This document shows positions 1 through 8,720 of a stretch of DNA of 64,000 nt, in pieces. The DNA is from Cupriavidus respiraculi (GTDB taxonomy: Bacteria > Pseudomonadota > Gammaproteobacteria > Burkholderiales > Burkholderiaceae): NCBI RefSeq assembly GCF_914271545.1, contig NZ_CAJZAH010000010.1:1-64000 (forward strand). The letters run 5' to 3'. The position numbers and the translations under genes are program-made. Every line of letters begins with the position of its first letter. The stretch's first letter is position 1. Under the pieces are notes generated by a model, which saw nothing but the letters and a program-made list of their open reading frames with translations, was not told the origin of the DNA and did not search any database.

Positions 1-990
1 GTTCTGCGACACCTTGCGCCATTCGCGCCAGGTAAAGATCCGCGTCAGGTCTTCATCGCCACGCACCGGCCGGTGCGCATCGAAGTCGCTGCGCGGCACC
101 TTGGCAAAGCGCGCGTTGAAGTCGGCGATGAAGGCCGGTGCATAGGCATTGGCGGCCGCCGGCGTGTCGATCCCGCGCAGCCGCAGCTCCTTGACCAGCC
201 TGTCCTGCAACGTGCCATTCATTCGCTCCACGCGCCCCTTGGCCTGGCTCGAATTGGCGCACAGGATGTCGATGTTCAACTCGAACAGCGCCCGCCCGAA
301 CTGCGTGTAACCGCGTCCATCCGGCCCATCCTTGGCATTGACCCGGAACACCCCCGCCTTATCGCTGTAGAACGCCACCGGCTTGCCGTGCCGCTCCAGA
401 TAGGCCCGCGTGGCCGCAAAGTACGAGAACGTCGATTCGGTCGGCACGAACAGCAGTTGCATCAGTTGTCCGGTCGCATCGTCGACGTAGACCAGCAGCG
501 TGCAGGCCGGCCCCCGGTCCTCGAACCAGCGGTGATCGCTGCCGTCGATCTGGATCAGCTCGCCCAGGCAGGCGCGCCGGTGCCGCGGCTGGTGCACCTT
601 GGGCGGGCGCAGCTTCCTCGGCACCCAGAAGCCGGCATCGATCATGATCCGGCGTACCGTCTCCTTGGCCAGATCAATGCCGTGGCGCTCGCGCAGCTTC
701 TCGCAGGCGAGCGTGGGGCCAAAGTCGGCGTAGGTGTCACGGATCAGCCCTCGGACCCGCGCCTCTAGTCCAGGAGTCAGTTGGTTATTGCCGGCACGAG
801 CAACACGGCCATTGATTAGCGCCACCGGTCCGATGGCCTCGAATCGCCTCAGCAGTCGCAACGTCTGCCGGGTGGACAGTCCCATGCGCCCAGCCGCAAT
901 CCCGGTCTTGAGCAATCCCTCGGCCAGCGCCTGCAACACCTTCAACCGATCGATCTGCCTCATGGTCAGGGTGATCCTGTCTGAAGACAT
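1..990 (-). CDS. IS transposase (ISNCY/IS1202-like), cut by the window edge
   Basis: My translation from the ATG at 990 gives 330 codons without a stop, running off base 1, so the C-terminus is outside the window. The N-terminus (residues 1-60) looks like a helix-turn-helix region with the run LSTRQTLRLLRRFE. The middle carries a DDE-type integrase core: IQIDGSDHRWFEDRG with YVDDATGQ, then FYSDKAG, and a late NSSQAKGRVERMNGTLQDRL with the catalytic Glu. The layout matches ISNCY-family transposases common in Burkholderiales. The enzyme would cut and join the ends of its own element. Family is assigned from memory of the motifs; the group name is less certain than the DDE call. Confidence 0.85.
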   Translation of the reverse strand, partial: MSSDRITLTMRQIDRLKVLQALAEGLLKTGIAAGRMGLSTRQTLRLLRRFEAIGPVALINGRVARAGNNQLTPGLEARVRGLIRDTYADFGPTLACEKLRERHGIDLAKETVRRIMIDAGFWVPRKLRPPKVHQPRHRRACLGELIQIDGSDHRWFEDRGPACTLLVYVDDATGQLMQLLFVPTESTFSYFAATRAYLERHGKPVAFYSDKAGVFRVNAKDGPDGRGYTQFGRALFELNIDILCANSSQAKGRVERMNGTLQDRLVKELRLRGIDTPAAANAYAPAFIADFNARFAKVPRSDFDAHRPVRGDEDLTRIFTWREWRKVSQN

Positions 991-1037
991 GGCCGGCTCC
1001 CATCAGATGGCAGCCGGTCAGGGTACGCCAACTCACT

Positions 1038-1080
1038 CGGACATTTGAACTTGGCTAAAACCGGACATTACAACTTGGCT
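1038..1080. repeat. Two near-identical 19-bp direct repeats at the presumed IS end
   Basis: CGGACATTTGAACTTGGCT (1038-1056) and CGGACATTACAACTTGGCT (1062-1080) differ at two positions and lie 24 bp apart, 48 bp upstream of the transposase start. Short repeated subterminal motifs of this kind are typical transposase-binding sites, so the element end is inferred near 1080. The other end and any target duplication lie outside the window. Confidence 0.6.
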
Positions 1081-1440
1081 CCAACATCATTGCTGCCGAT
1101 AATAAACCTTATGTCAAATGAGACACCTGAGATCGCGCGGAGCATAGCGCGGAAAGCGTTGGCCACTTTTGCCGCATATTTCCACCGTAGTCCTAGTCGG
1201 AAGAAAAGCGCAGAGGGCCGAATCGACGCCACGGACGCTTGAACTGCGAATTTTCAAGTCCTACCGCCGCTATGCGCATTCGCGGGGTTGGCTTAGCCCT
1301 CAACGTCGGGCTGGAGCCCCAGTAGAACACCCAGGAAGCTGGCAAGCAAGGAAGCCGCTCAGCTGGCTCCAGCGGAGGTCGGCCTCCACCGGCATTGCCC
1401 CTTTGGCCGCCCCTTGCGGGCCGTTCTTTTGGCCCAACAA
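1081..1440. other. Intergenic stretch without a supported gene
   Basis: Short open frames occur on both strands, but none has a convincing ribosome site, a recognisable protein or a conserved context. Probably spacer between the insertion sequence and the toxin-antitoxin locus. Confidence 0.5.
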
Positions 1441-1451
1441 GCTATTGGTGT

Positions 1452-1497
1452 CATTTTGACGCCATTGGTTGCATTTTGGCACCACCATTGGTATGAT
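1452..1497 (+). promoter_or_regulatory. Candidate promoter with repeats ahead of the toxin-antitoxin pair
   Basis: TTGCAT (1469-1474) and TATGAT (1492-1497) are separated by 17 bp. They overlap a direct repeat, CATTTTGACGCCATTGGT (1452-1469) and a second copy with a 3-bp insertion (1472-1492). The start codon is about 150 bp downstream. This is sequence inspection only; the repeat could be an operator. Confidence 0.35.
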
Positions 1498-1565
1498 TGG
1501 TTTCCTTCAGCCGGGGCTCAGAAGGGCCGCGGGTGAAGGCTGACGTTCTTTTAACCGAGCTTTTT

Positions 1566-1599
1566 TATACGAGCTTTCTATACGAGTTTTTTATACGCA
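1566..1599 (+). repeat. Three TATACG units at 13-bp period, candidate antitoxin operator
   Basis: TATACGAG at 1566, TATACGAG at 1579 and TATACGCA at 1592 are spaced exactly 13 bp apart, separated by T-rich runs, and end about 50 bp before the antitoxin start. Ribbon-helix-helix antitoxins usually bind short repeated half-sites upstream of their own operon, so autoregulation is the natural reading. It is an inference. Confidence 0.45.
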
Positions 1600-1650
1600 G
1601 TTGTCCCGCCACGCCGTGAGGCGCCCGGGACGCATAAGGAGAGAACGACC

Positions 1651-2004
1651 ATGTCTACGAAGCACGAAAGCGCGCAGGAAGTATCAGCGCGTGGGCGCAT
1701 CACAGCCCGATTGAGTGTGGAGAAGCAGGACTTGCTGCAGCTTGCTGCAGACCTATCGGGTAGTACCCTTAACCAGTTCGTTGTGCAGGCAGCGCTACGA
1801 GCGGCTGAGGAAGTAATTGAGCACGAGGAATCCATCAAGGCTATCAAGCTGAACGTGGAACAGTCGCGGCGCTTCTTTGCGCTGCTCGATTCACCACCGA
1901 CGCCGAACGAAGCTCTGAAACGCGCAATGGAACGTTTCCGGAGTTCGAAAATTGGAAATCGAGATTCAACCTTTGAGCTCGAGCCACGATCGCAACACGT
2001 TTGA
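1651..2004 (+). CDS. DUF1778-like (TacA-type) antitoxin
   Basis: A 117-residue protein with the run ITARLSVEKQDLLQLAADL followed by GSTLNQFVVQAALRAAEEVI, typical of DUF1778 ribbon-helix-helix antitoxins of GNAT toxins. The N-terminal RHH part would bind DNA and the C-terminal tail would cover the toxin active site. It begins after AAGGAGAG at 1637-1644 and overlaps the toxin gene by 53 bp, so the two are translationally linked. At 117 residues it is longer than the usual 90-100. The last 18 residues lie in the overlap and may not be conserved. Confidence 0.8.
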   Translation: MSTKHESAQEVSARGRITARLSVEKQDLLQLAADLSGSTLNQFVVQAALRAAEEVIEHEESIKAIKLNVEQSRRFFALLDSPPTPNEALKRAMERFRSSKIGNRDSTFELEPRSQHV

Positions 2005-2434
2005 TTGCGGGGTCGGTTCGATGAATGCCTGGCTGCAGAAAACAGCCAGGCAGCACCAAGATAAAGGTCTGTCCCGGACGTATGTCGCGACCGCGGAGGA
2101 CGATCCTAAACGGATCGTTGGCTACTATGCGGTATCGGCAACGCTGGTGGAGACCGAGGGGATGCCGGGCAAGCACCCTAAGGAAGTATCCGCTGTGCTC
2201 TTGGGACGGCTCGCCGTCGACAAGAACAACAAAGGCCAGGGCCTCGGCGGATGCCTCTTGATGCATGCCCTTGAACAGGCGGCGAAAGCGGCTGACATCA
2301 TCGGTCTGCAATGCGTCATTGTAGACGCCCTCGATGCCGATGCCGCGGAGTTCTATCGCTACTACGGCTTTGCGCCGCTCACGACAGATCCCATGCGGCT
2401 TGTCTTACCGATGAGCACGGTCCGGCAGCTGTAA
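1952..2434 (+). CDS. GNAT-family acetyltransferase toxin (TacT-like)
   Basis: A 160-residue GNAT protein. The opening FDCGVGSMNAWLQKTA is characteristic of toxins that acetylate the amino group of charged tRNA and stop translation. VSAVLLGRLAVDKNNKGQGLG (about residues 80-100) carries the acetyl-CoA pyrophosphate loop Q/K-x-x-G-x-G, and EFYRYYGF near 135 holds the usual catalytic tyrosine. The gene starts inside the antitoxin gene. Toxicity is inferred from the family and the partner gene. The pair may stabilise the island. Confidence 0.82.
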   Translation: MEIEIQPLSSSHDRNTFDCGVGSMNAWLQKTARQHQDKGLSRTYVATAEDDPKRIVGYYAVSATLVETEGMPGKHPKEVSAVLLGRLAVDKNNKGQGLGGCLLMHALEQAAKAADIIGLQCVIVDALDADAAEFYRYYGFAPLTTDPMRLVLPMSTVRQL

Positions 2435-2862
2435 GCGGCTTGGGAACGCCGCCTACGGCGGCTTTCGGCAGCCACCGACCGATGTCGTCGGTGATCGCCG
2501 GCCGCGGTACAGGGAGCCGGCGCAACACTTCCACCGCGTGATCCGCCGCCCTGCCCTGCTCTACGTGCATCGATGCCGGAATTTTCAAACAACGTGGCGA
2601 TATCTTCGCGACCCCGCAGCCGGGCCATCGCCGCAAGCTGTCGCTGGATGCGCCCCAGGATGGCACGCGAGGACTGGCCATGCGCCCTCTGCTCTCCCAG
2701 GTATTGCGCGACTGCCTGGCGCGTACCGAGGCCAGCATGCCAGGCGCGCAGTGCGGCCAGCGAGGCGGCGTCTGGGAAGTTCGGCGATGCGTCGTCACGA
2801 ACTCGGCCGATGCGGACGCTAGTGCCGGAGCCCGCCGTCGATTGAGTCAGGGGCGATTTCAT
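2435..2862 (-). pseudogene. Frameshifted N-terminal remnant of a tyrosine-recombinase-like protein
   Basis: From the ATG at 2862 the frame reads a recombinase-like N-terminus (LRAWHAGLGTRQAVAQYLGE, then RIQRQLAAMARLRGR) as far as about 2580. There the homologous reading jumps to another frame (AVEVLRRLPVPRPAITDDIG) and ends next to the toxin gene. No catalytic domain is left. The pattern recalls the N-terminal part of integrases found in clusters on beta-proteobacterial islands; this is from memory and not a database match. It probably marks an old integration module. Confidence 0.6.
2448..2465 (+). terminator. Weak hairpin after the toxin gene
   Basis: GCCGCC-TAC-GGCGGC (2448-2462) is a perfect 6-bp stem 14 bp after the toxin stop, followed by only three T residues. 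It may attenuate transcription; the short T run makes it doubtful. Confidence 0.3.
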
Positions 2863-3019
2863 GCGCGCAAGTTTAGCCCAGTGGACTGGCTATTACGATA
2901 AGGATACTAATCTCAATAGCGTCGCTATTGGCAGCGGGATCCGGCACATGGCCTAACAGTATGCCGATCTTGCTGGCATCAGCACGTGCCTCGCAGCTCG
3001 CCATGGGGGACCGGCCTCC
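2863..3019. other. Short non-coding junction between recombinase remnant and copS
   Basis: No gene is supported. The segment is locally AT-richer (around 2900-2935) than its surroundings and separates the mobile-element debris from the first cop cluster. Confidence 0.4.
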
Positions 3020-4405
3020 CTAAGCTCGTGGCTGGCGCCGCGGGAAGGTCAGAATAAAGCGGGTGAGACCGCCTGACGACTCAGCCGAGATTCCACCGCG
3101 GTGCGCCACCATGATGGCTTGCGTGATCGACAAGCCAAGCCCCACGCTGTCCGAATCAGCGCGCGCCCTGGACTTGTCGGCCCGAAAGAACCGGTCGAAC
3201 AACGACGGCAACAGCTCGGGATCGATCCCCTCGCCCTGGTTCTCGACCACGATGGTGGCGCCGCCGTCTTGCTCGCATGCCTTGATCACAATCGCTTTGC
3301 CGCTGGGCGTATACCGCAGTGCGTTCGACAGCAGATTGCTCAGTGCGCGGCGCAACATCAGGCGATCGCCCACGATGCTGGCGTCGCCCTGCAGGCGCAG
3401 CTGCACACCCTTGTCCTCGGCCAAGGCGTCGTAGAAATCAAACAGCGCGCGGGCCTCGTCGCCGACATGGATCGACTCCTCGTTGGGCAGCGTGATGCCG
3501 TGCTCCATCTTGGCCAAGTAAAGCATATCGGACACCATGCGGCCAAGGCGCAGCAGCTCCTCGGCGTTGGAGGCCAACACGTCGCGGTACTTGGCGGCCT
3601 CGCGCGGCTGCGACAACACGACATGGGTCTGGGTCATCAGGTTGGTGATCGGCGTGCGCAATTCGTGAGCCAGGTCGGACGAGAATTCGGACAATCGCCG
3701 GAAATCGTCCTGCAAGCGCTCGAGCATGGCATTCAGCGTCGCCGCCAGATCGGCCATCTCCACCGGCACGGTCTCCACGGGCATGCGGGCGTCAAGGTGA
3801 TTCGACGTGACACCCTTGGCGCGAGAGGCCATCGTTCGCAACGGCGCCAGACCGCGCCTGGCTGCCCACCAGCCGAACAAGCCGCTGGCGAGCACCGCCA
3901 ACGTGGTATAGAAGGCCAGCGAGCGACGAAACGCGTGCATAAAGTGGGCATGGATTTCGGTGTCCATGCCGACCATCACCGCCAAGGGCACCGACTCGCC
4001 GGGCACTGTCGCGTGCGCGCGCATACCTCGGTATTCCTTGTCTCCCTGCTGCCAGCTCAAGGTCGTCTCATCCGGTCCAAGCCGGCCAATAACGTTGAGC
4101 ATGGCGCCAAAATCGAACCCATTGGTGCGGTAAATGACGTCACCTTTCGCGGTGCTCACATGGGCGACAAAACCGGGGTGATGTTCCACCATTTCCGCAA
4201 GACGGCTCGGCAGGTGCGTGCTGGATTGCTCCTGAGCGATCTTTTGAATCAGACGAACGTTGTCCCCAAGCACCACATAATCTTCGTCGGCAAAATGCCG
4301 GTCCATGGAAAGCCAGATCAGTATTCCGAGGCCAAGTAGCACCAATGCCGACGTCAGAGAAAACAACAACGTCAGCCGCATGGTCAGCGACATACGGCGC
4401 TTCAT
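3020..4405 (-). CDS. copS: Copper sensor histidine kinase CopS
   Basis: A 461-residue membrane kinase. TM1 is at about 10-33 and TM2 at about 163-182, enclosing a periplasmic sensor loop with several His and Met ([16 protein letters not shown]). A HAMP linker follows, then the HisKA box [11 protein letters not shown] with phospho-acceptor His247, an N box [11 protein letters not shown] and G boxes ([17 protein letters not shown]). I chose ATG 4405 because it overlaps the copR stop by 4 bp (ATGA), the usual coupling. It would sense periplasmic Cu and phosphorylate CopR. A gutted second copy lies at 17.7-18.3 kb. Confidence 0.92.
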   Translation of the reverse strand: MKRRMSLTMRLTLLFSLTSALVLLGLGILIWLSMDRHFADEDYVVLGDNVRLIQKIAQEQSSTHLPSRLAEMVEHHPGFVAHVSTAKGDVIYRTNGFDFGAMLNVIGRLGPDETTLSWQQGDKEYRGMRAHATVPGESVPLAVMVGMDTEIHAHFMHAFRRSLAFYTTLAVLASGLFGWWAARRGLAPLRTMASRAKGVTSNHLDARMPVETVPVEMADLAATLNAMLERLQDDFRRLSEFSSDLAHELRTPITNLMTQTHVVLSQPREAAKYRDVLASNAEELLRLGRMVSDMLYLAKMEHGITLPNEESIHVGDEARALFDFYDALAEDKGVQLRLQGDASIVGDRLMLRRALSNLLSNALRYTPSGKAIVIKACEQDGGATIVVENQGEGIDPELLPSLFDRFFRADKSRARADSDSVGLGLSITQAIMVAHRGGISAESSGGLTRFILTFPRRQPRA

Positions 4406-5088
4406 TCTTGCCCCTCGGGCGCTTCCAGCACGTACCCCATGCCTCGCACCGTCTGAATCAGCTTGGCGTCGAAGTCGTCGTCGATCTTGGCTCGCAAGCG
4501 GCGAATCGCAACGTCGATCACATTGCTGTCGCTGTCGAAGTTCATATCCCACACCTGGGACGCAATCAACGAGCGGGGCAGAACTTCTCCCCGCCTGCGG
4601 GCGAGCAGTTCGAGCAGCGCAAACTCCTTGCTGGTCAGCGCTATCCGGCGACCTCCGCGCGAAGCGCGACGTCGACTAAGATCAAGCACCAGGTCGCCCA
4701 CCTGAATGCGGTCCAGCCCCATCTGCACAGTGCCGCGGCGCAGCAGCGTCCGGACGCGAGCCAACAGTTCGGAGAATGCAAATGGCTTTACCAGGTAATC
4801 GTCCGCGCCGAGCTCCAGTCCCTTGACCCGATCAGCGACGCTGTCGCGGGCAGTAAGGAACAAGACCGGAACCGCGCTCTCGGCCGCGCGCAGGCTCAGC
4901 AGAATTCTCCAGCCATCGAGGTCCGGCAGCATGACGTCGAGAATAATCAGATCGTAAGACTCGTTGAGCGCCAGGTGTTGTCCATCAAGCCCGTTGCCAA
5001 CCAGGTCGACAACGAATCCGGCCTCGGTCAATCCCTGGCGCAGGTACTGGCCTGTCTTGGATTCGTCCTCTACGACGAGCAGTTTCAT
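4402..5088 (-). CDS. copR: Copper response regulator CopR
   Basis: A 228-residue OmpR-type regulator. The receiver has the acidic pair E7/D8, phospho-acceptor Asp51 (LIILDVMLP) and conserved Lys in [10 protein letters not shown]. The C-terminal winged helix shows [14 protein letters not shown] and [16 protein letters not shown], ending [11 protein letters not shown]. It is cotranscribed with copS (4-bp overlap) and divergent from copA. A perfect palindrome in the shared intergenic region lies about 95 bp from both start codons, so CopR likely controls both directions. Very close in type to CzcR/CusR; the copper role comes from the adjacent copABCD. Confidence 0.93.
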   Translation of the reverse strand: MKLLVVEDESKTGQYLRQGLTEAGFVVDLVGNGLDGQHLALNESYDLIILDVMLPDLDGWRILLSLRAAESAVPVLFLTARDSVADRVKGLELGADDYLVKPFAFSELLARVRTLLRRGTVQMGLDRIQVGDLVLDLSRRRASRGGRRIALTSKEFALLELLARRRGEVLPRSLIASQVWDMNFDSDSNVIDVAIRRLRAKIDDDFDAKLIQTVRGMGYVLEAPEGQE

Positions 5089-5172
5089 GTTCGAGCTTCC
5101 TTTTTCCGATTGTATGGCTGCGCTTGGGTCAGCCCATGGCGAGTCTACGCAGCCCTGCTCCGAGTGGCCCGG

Positions 5173-5192
5173 ACATTACCGGAATGTAATGT
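5173..5192 (+). promoter_or_regulatory. CopR-like box, perfect palindrome between copR and copA
   Basis: ACATTAC-CGGAAT-GTAATGT is a perfect inverted repeat with 7-bp arms. Its centre is about 95 bp from the copA start and about 94 bp from the copR start. It matches the shared core T[T/G]AC-N5-TGTAA found before five other genes in this window and resembles the CopR/CzcR motif described in Pseudomonas (TGACA-N5-GTAAT). Binding is inferred. Confidence 0.75.
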
Positions 5193-5277
5193 TCAGGTAA
5201 GTTGTCGGTAGCCTCGTCCTCGTTACTCTCTCTTTGCCGCTGTCCGATGCGGCCATTCAAGCAAAAAGGACTATTTC

Positions 5278-7152
5278 ATGGGACGTGATCGACAGTCTGG
5301 CATTGTGCTGGCCAACCTACCGCGCCGCCGCTTCGTGCAGGGTCTGGCTGCGGGGGGTGTGATGGCAGGATTGTCCGGTCTTGGGGGCATCGCGTGGGCC
5401 CAAGCATCAGACAAGCCGCAAGGTGCCGCGTCGGGGACGGCGCCGGTGCTGCGGGGGACCGAATTCGACCTCGTGATTGGCGAGTCGGTGGTTAACTTTA
5501 CGGGCAGCCCGCGGGTGGCAACCACCATTAACGGGATGTTGCCCGGGCCGACGCTACGCTGGCGGCAGGGCGACACGGTAACGATCCGGGTCACCAATCG
5601 GCTGCGCGAGCCGACCTCGATTCACTGGCACGGGATCATTTTGCCGTTCGAGATGGATGGCGTACCAGGCATCAGCTTTCCCGGTATCGCGCCGGGCGAG
5701 AGCTTCACCTACCGGTTCAAGGTAGAGCAGACTGGCAGCTATTGGTATCACTCCCATTCGGGCTTTCAGGAGATGACCGGCGTGTATGGCGGCATTGTCA
5801 TCGACCCGGCCAGCGGCGTGGACGGCGTCCGGGCTGATCGCGATTACACGGTGCTGCTGTCGGATTGGACCGATGAGGATCCGATGCGCGTCCTCTCCAA
5901 ACTGAAAGTCCAGAGCGACTACTACAACTATAACCAGCCCACGGCGATCGACTTCTTCCGCGACGTCTCGAACGACGGGATCAAGAGTGCGCTCGCCAAG
6001 CGCAAGATGTGGCAGCAGATGCGGATGAATCCGACCGATCTGGCAGATCTCTCCGGTGCCACCCTGACCTATCTGACCAATGGCGTTACGCCGGCCGGCA
6101 ACTGGACCGGTCTGTTCCAGCCCGGCGAGAAGGTGCGGTTGCGCTTCATCAACGGCTCAGGCAATACCTTCTACGATGTACGCATTCCTGGCCTGAAGCT
6201 TAAGGTGTTCCAGGTTGACGGGCAGAACATCGAGCCGGTGACGGTCGACGAGTTCCGTTTCGGCGCTGGCGAGACTTGCGACGTCATCGTGGAGCCGCGG
6301 GACGAGGCCTATACCATCTTTTCGCAGGCGATGGACCGCACCGGCTACGCCCGTGGCACGCTGGCCACGCGAGAGGGCCTGGTGGCCGCGGTGCCTGCGC
6401 TGGACAAGCCCAAGTGGCTCACCATGGCCGACATGATGGGTAGCATGGGTGGAATGGGCGGCATGAATCATGGTGGTATGGCCATGCAGGGCATGGACCA
6501 CGCCGGCATGGACCATGGCTCCATGGGCATGCAAGCAATGGGACACGGCGCAATGGCCATGGACCACAGCCAGCACGGCATGGGCGGCATGAACAGCATG
6601 GGCGCTGACGCATCGCTCAAGGTCCCGAGCACCAAGGCGCGGCACGCGAGGACCGAATACGGCGCCAGCACGGATATGCGGGTCGACATGGCGCGCACCA
6701 ACCTGGACGACCCCGGCATCGGCCTGCGCAACAACGGCCGTCGCGTGCTGACGCTGGCCGACCAACATACCATCGGCGGTCCGCTGGACCAGCGCGGCCC
6801 AGGGCGCGAAGTCGAATTGCACCTGACCGGCAATATGGAGCGTTATTCGTGGTCCTTCGACGGTGTCGAGTTTGGTAAATCCACCCCGGTCTACTTCAAG
6901 TATGGCGAACGGCTGCGCGTCATCTTGCATAACGACACGATGATGACGCACCCGATGCATCTGCATGGCATGTGGAGCGAATTGGAGGCGCCGGATGGTG
7001 CGTTCCAAGCGCGCCGGCACACCATTGCCGTGCAACCTGCGCAACGAATCAGCTTCCTGGTCACCGCCGACGCCTTGGGACGATGGGCTTGGCACTGCCA
7101 CTTGATGTTGCATATGGACGCGGGGATGTTCCGCGAAGTGGTGGTGGCCTGA
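5278..7152 (+). CDS. copA: Periplasmic multicopper oxidase CopA (PcoA type)
   Basis: A 624-residue protein that oxidises Cu(I) to less toxic Cu(II) and binds copper in the periplasm. A twin-arginine signal (PRRRFVQGLAAGG, residues 15-27) shows export after folding. Copper ligands are visible: HWHG (116-119), YWYHSHSG (156-161), HPMHLHG (about 558-564) and AWHCHLMLHMDAGM near the C-terminus with the type-1 Cys. Between the second and third cupredoxin domains (about residues 380-440) lies a Met/His-rich insert of MGGMNHGGM and MDHAGMDHGSM runs. First gene of copABCDI, downstream of the CopR-like box. Confidence 0.96.
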   Translation: MGRDRQSGIVLANLPRRRFVQGLAAGGVMAGLSGLGGIAWAQASDKPQGAASGTAPVLRGTEFDLVIGESVVNFTGSPRVATTINGMLPGPTLRWRQGDTVTIRVTNRLREPTSIHWHGIILPFEMDGVPGISFPGIAPGESFTYRFKVEQTGSYWYHSHSGFQEMTGVYGGIVIDPASGVDGVRADRDYTVLLSDWTDEDPMRVLSKLKVQSDYYNYNQPTAIDFFRDVSNDGIKSALAKRKMWQQMRMNPTDLADLSGATLTYLTNGVTPAGNWTGLFQPGEKVRLRFINGSGNTFYDVRIPGLKLKVFQVDGQNIEPVTVDEFRFGAGETCDVIVEPRDEAYTIFSQAMDRTGYARGTLATREGLVAAVPALDKPKWLTMADMMGSMGGMGGMNHGGMAMQGMDHAGMDHGSMGMQAMGHGAMAMDHSQHGMGGMNSMGADASLKVPSTKARHARTEYGASTDMRVDMARTNLDDPGIGLRNNGRRVLTLADQHTIGGPLDQRGPGREVELHLTGNMERYSWSFDGVEFGKSTPVYFKYGERLRVILHNDTMMTHPMHLHGMWSELEAPDGAFQARRHTIAVQPAQRISFLVTADALGRWAWHCHLMLHMDAGMFREVVVA

Positions 7153-7170
7153 CCTTAACCGACTAAGAAC

Positions 7171-8292
7171 ATGCACAACAGAATAAGCACGATACTGGCC
7201 GCTCTACTCGCCACGGCAGGCATGAGCACCGCTTGGGCTCAGCACGCCCACACACCGAACAGTCAAGCAGAGCCGACTGCGCGCGGTGTCGCTGAGAGCG
7301 CTGGCCCGGCGCCGAAAGCAGGCCCGCAAAGGGAGCCTACCGGCACGCAAGGCGTGGATGACAGCCAGATGCAGGGCATGGACCATAGCAAGATGCAGGG
7401 CATGGATCACGGCCAGATGCAAGGCATGGACCATAGCAAGATGCAAGGCATGGACCACGGCCAGATGCAGGGCATGGACCACAGCAAGATGCAAGGCATG
7501 GACCACGGCCAGGCGGCAGACATGGATCATGGCGACATGCAGATGCAAGGCGGCAGCCCCCCGGCTGACGCACGCGATCCGCATGCATATTCCGGTGGCT
7601 ACCAGCTCGGGGTAGGGAAATACGCCATCGGACCCGCGCGATCGCTCCATATGGCAGACGAGCACGTGTTCGCTTCGGTGTTGGTCGACCGGCTCGAATG
7701 GGTCAAAGGCAACGAGAGCAATGCCGCTGCTTACGAGGCACAGGCGTGGATCGGCGGCACGTATAACAAGCTCGTCATCAAGGCCGAGGGCGAGGCGGAA
7801 AAGCGCAAGATCCACGAGGCCCGCACCGAACTGCTCTGGGGTCATTCGATCGCAACGTATTGGGACACCCAGCTCGGTGTCCGTAACGATGCCGGCTACG
7901 GACGACCAAGCCGGAATTGGTTGGCATTCGGCGTGCAGGGCCTGGCACCGTATTGGTTCGAATTGGACGCTACCGGCTATGTCGGCACGGAGGGTCGCAC
8001 CGCGCTGCGCCTATCCGCGGAGTATGAGTTGCTCATTACCCAGCGTCTGATTCTGCAACCGAGAATCGAGGCAAACTTGTATGGCAAGAACGACCGGGAG
8101 ATCGGCGTCGGCAGCGGGCTTTCCAGCGGCGCGGTCGGCGTGCGCCTGCGTTACGAGTTCAGTCGCCAGTTCGCGCCGTACATCGGTATCGAGCGGTATC
8201 AGACCTTCAGCAATACCGCCGACATGGTTCGCGCCTCAGGCGGCCGTAGTGGCGAAACTCGCTTTGTGGCGGGTGTCCGGATGTGGTTCTAA
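7171..8292 (+). CDS. copB: Outer-membrane copper resistance protein CopB (PcoB type)
   Basis: A 373-residue protein with a signal peptide ending near ISTAWAQ, a Met/His tandem-repeat segment (about residues 66-130) and a C-terminal beta-barrel: YEAQAWIGGTYNKLVIKAEGE, ELLWGHSIATYWD, WLAFGVQGLAPYWFE and RLRYEFSRQFAPYIGIE, ending in Phe as outer-membrane barrels do. It works with CopA in periplasmic copper binding and detoxification. The gene starts 18 bp after copA. A truncated, mutated copy is at 14.0-14.6 kb. Confidence 0.94.
   Translation: MHNRISTILAALLATAGMSTAWAQHAHTPNSQAEPTARGVAESAGPAPKAGPQREPTGTQGVDDSQMQGMDHSKMQGMDHGQMQGMDHSKMQGMDHGQMQGMDHSKMQGMDHGQAADMDHGDMQMQGGSPPADARDPHAYSGGYQLGVGKYAIGPARSLHMADEHVFASVLVDRLEWVKGNESNAAAYEAQAWIGGTYNKLVIKAEGEAEKRKIHEARTELLWGHSIATYWDTQLGVRNDAGYGRPSRNWLAFGVQGLAPYWFELDATGYVGTEGRTALRLSAEYELLITQRLILQPRIEANLYGKNDREIGVGSGLSSGAVGVRLRYEFSRQFAPYIGIERYQTFSNTADMVRASGGRSGETRFVAGVRMWF
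7366..7519 (+). repeat. 24-bp tandem repeats encoding MDH[S/G][K/Q]MQG in copB
   Basis: About six imperfect 24-bp units encode alternating MDHSKMQG and MDHGQMQG, giving an array of Met, His and Asp able to bind Cu(I) or Cu(II). The units are nearly identical in DNA, so copy number may vary by slippage. Confidence 0.85.
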
Positions 8293-8326
8293 GCAACTAT
8301 CTATAAATCTGTAATCGGAGTTCATC

Positions 8327-8713
8327 ATGCAAGCGCCCCGCTTTACCCTTCGTGCCACGCTGGCTGCCGCTGCCGTACTGGCTAGTTCTGCTGCTTTCGC
8401 GCACCCCAAGCTCGTTTCATCCACACCGGCGGACAAGGCAGAGGTGTCGGCTCCGCAGAAGATCGAGCTGAAGTTTTCGGAGAACCTGGCGACCCAATTT
8501 TCCGGCGCCAATCTCGTCATGACCGGCATGCCGGGCATGGCCAACCATGCGCCGATGAAAGTTGCGGCCAAGGTGTCTGGCAGCGACGATCCCAAGACGA
8601 TGGTCATCACCCCAGCGCAGTCTCTGGCGCCGGGCAGCTACCGGGTGGAATGGCGCGCCGTGTCGTCCGACACGCATCCGATCACCGGTAATATCGCTTT
8701 CACCGTTAAGTGA
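8327..8713 (+). CDS. copC: Periplasmic copper-binding protein CopC
   Basis: A 128-residue protein; signal peptide 1-24 ends SSAAFA, leaving His as the first mature residue, the usual Cu(II) ligand. The second half of the Cu(II) site is in SSDTHPITG, and the Met-rich loop MTGMPGMANHAPM forms the Cu(I) site. It hands copper to CopD or holds it in the periplasm. Seven bases separate it from copD. A 3' stub of a second copC sits just before the second copD near 31.6 kb. Confidence 0.95.
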   Translation: MQAPRFTLRATLAAAAVLASSAAFAHPKLVSSTPADKAEVSAPQKIELKFSENLATQFSGANLVMTGMPGMANHAPMKVAAKVSGSDDPKTMVITPAQSLAPGSYRVEWRAVSSDTHPITGNIAFTVK

Positions 8714-8720
8714 TCCACTG

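Noticed and set aside
73-768. Open frame antisense to the transposase
   Set aside because: The opposite strand encodes a clear DDE transposase; this frame has no family features.
1045-1459. Two overlapping short plus-strand frames
   Set aside because: No ribosome site or protein signature; they lie between the IS end and the toxin-antitoxin promoter.
3101-4339. 412-codon frame antisense to copS
   Set aside because: A shadow of a GC-rich kinase gene; composition is Arg/Gln/His-rich and no motif is present.
7366-7519. CRISPR-like regular repeats
   Set aside because: They are coding 24-bp units in copB without spacers.
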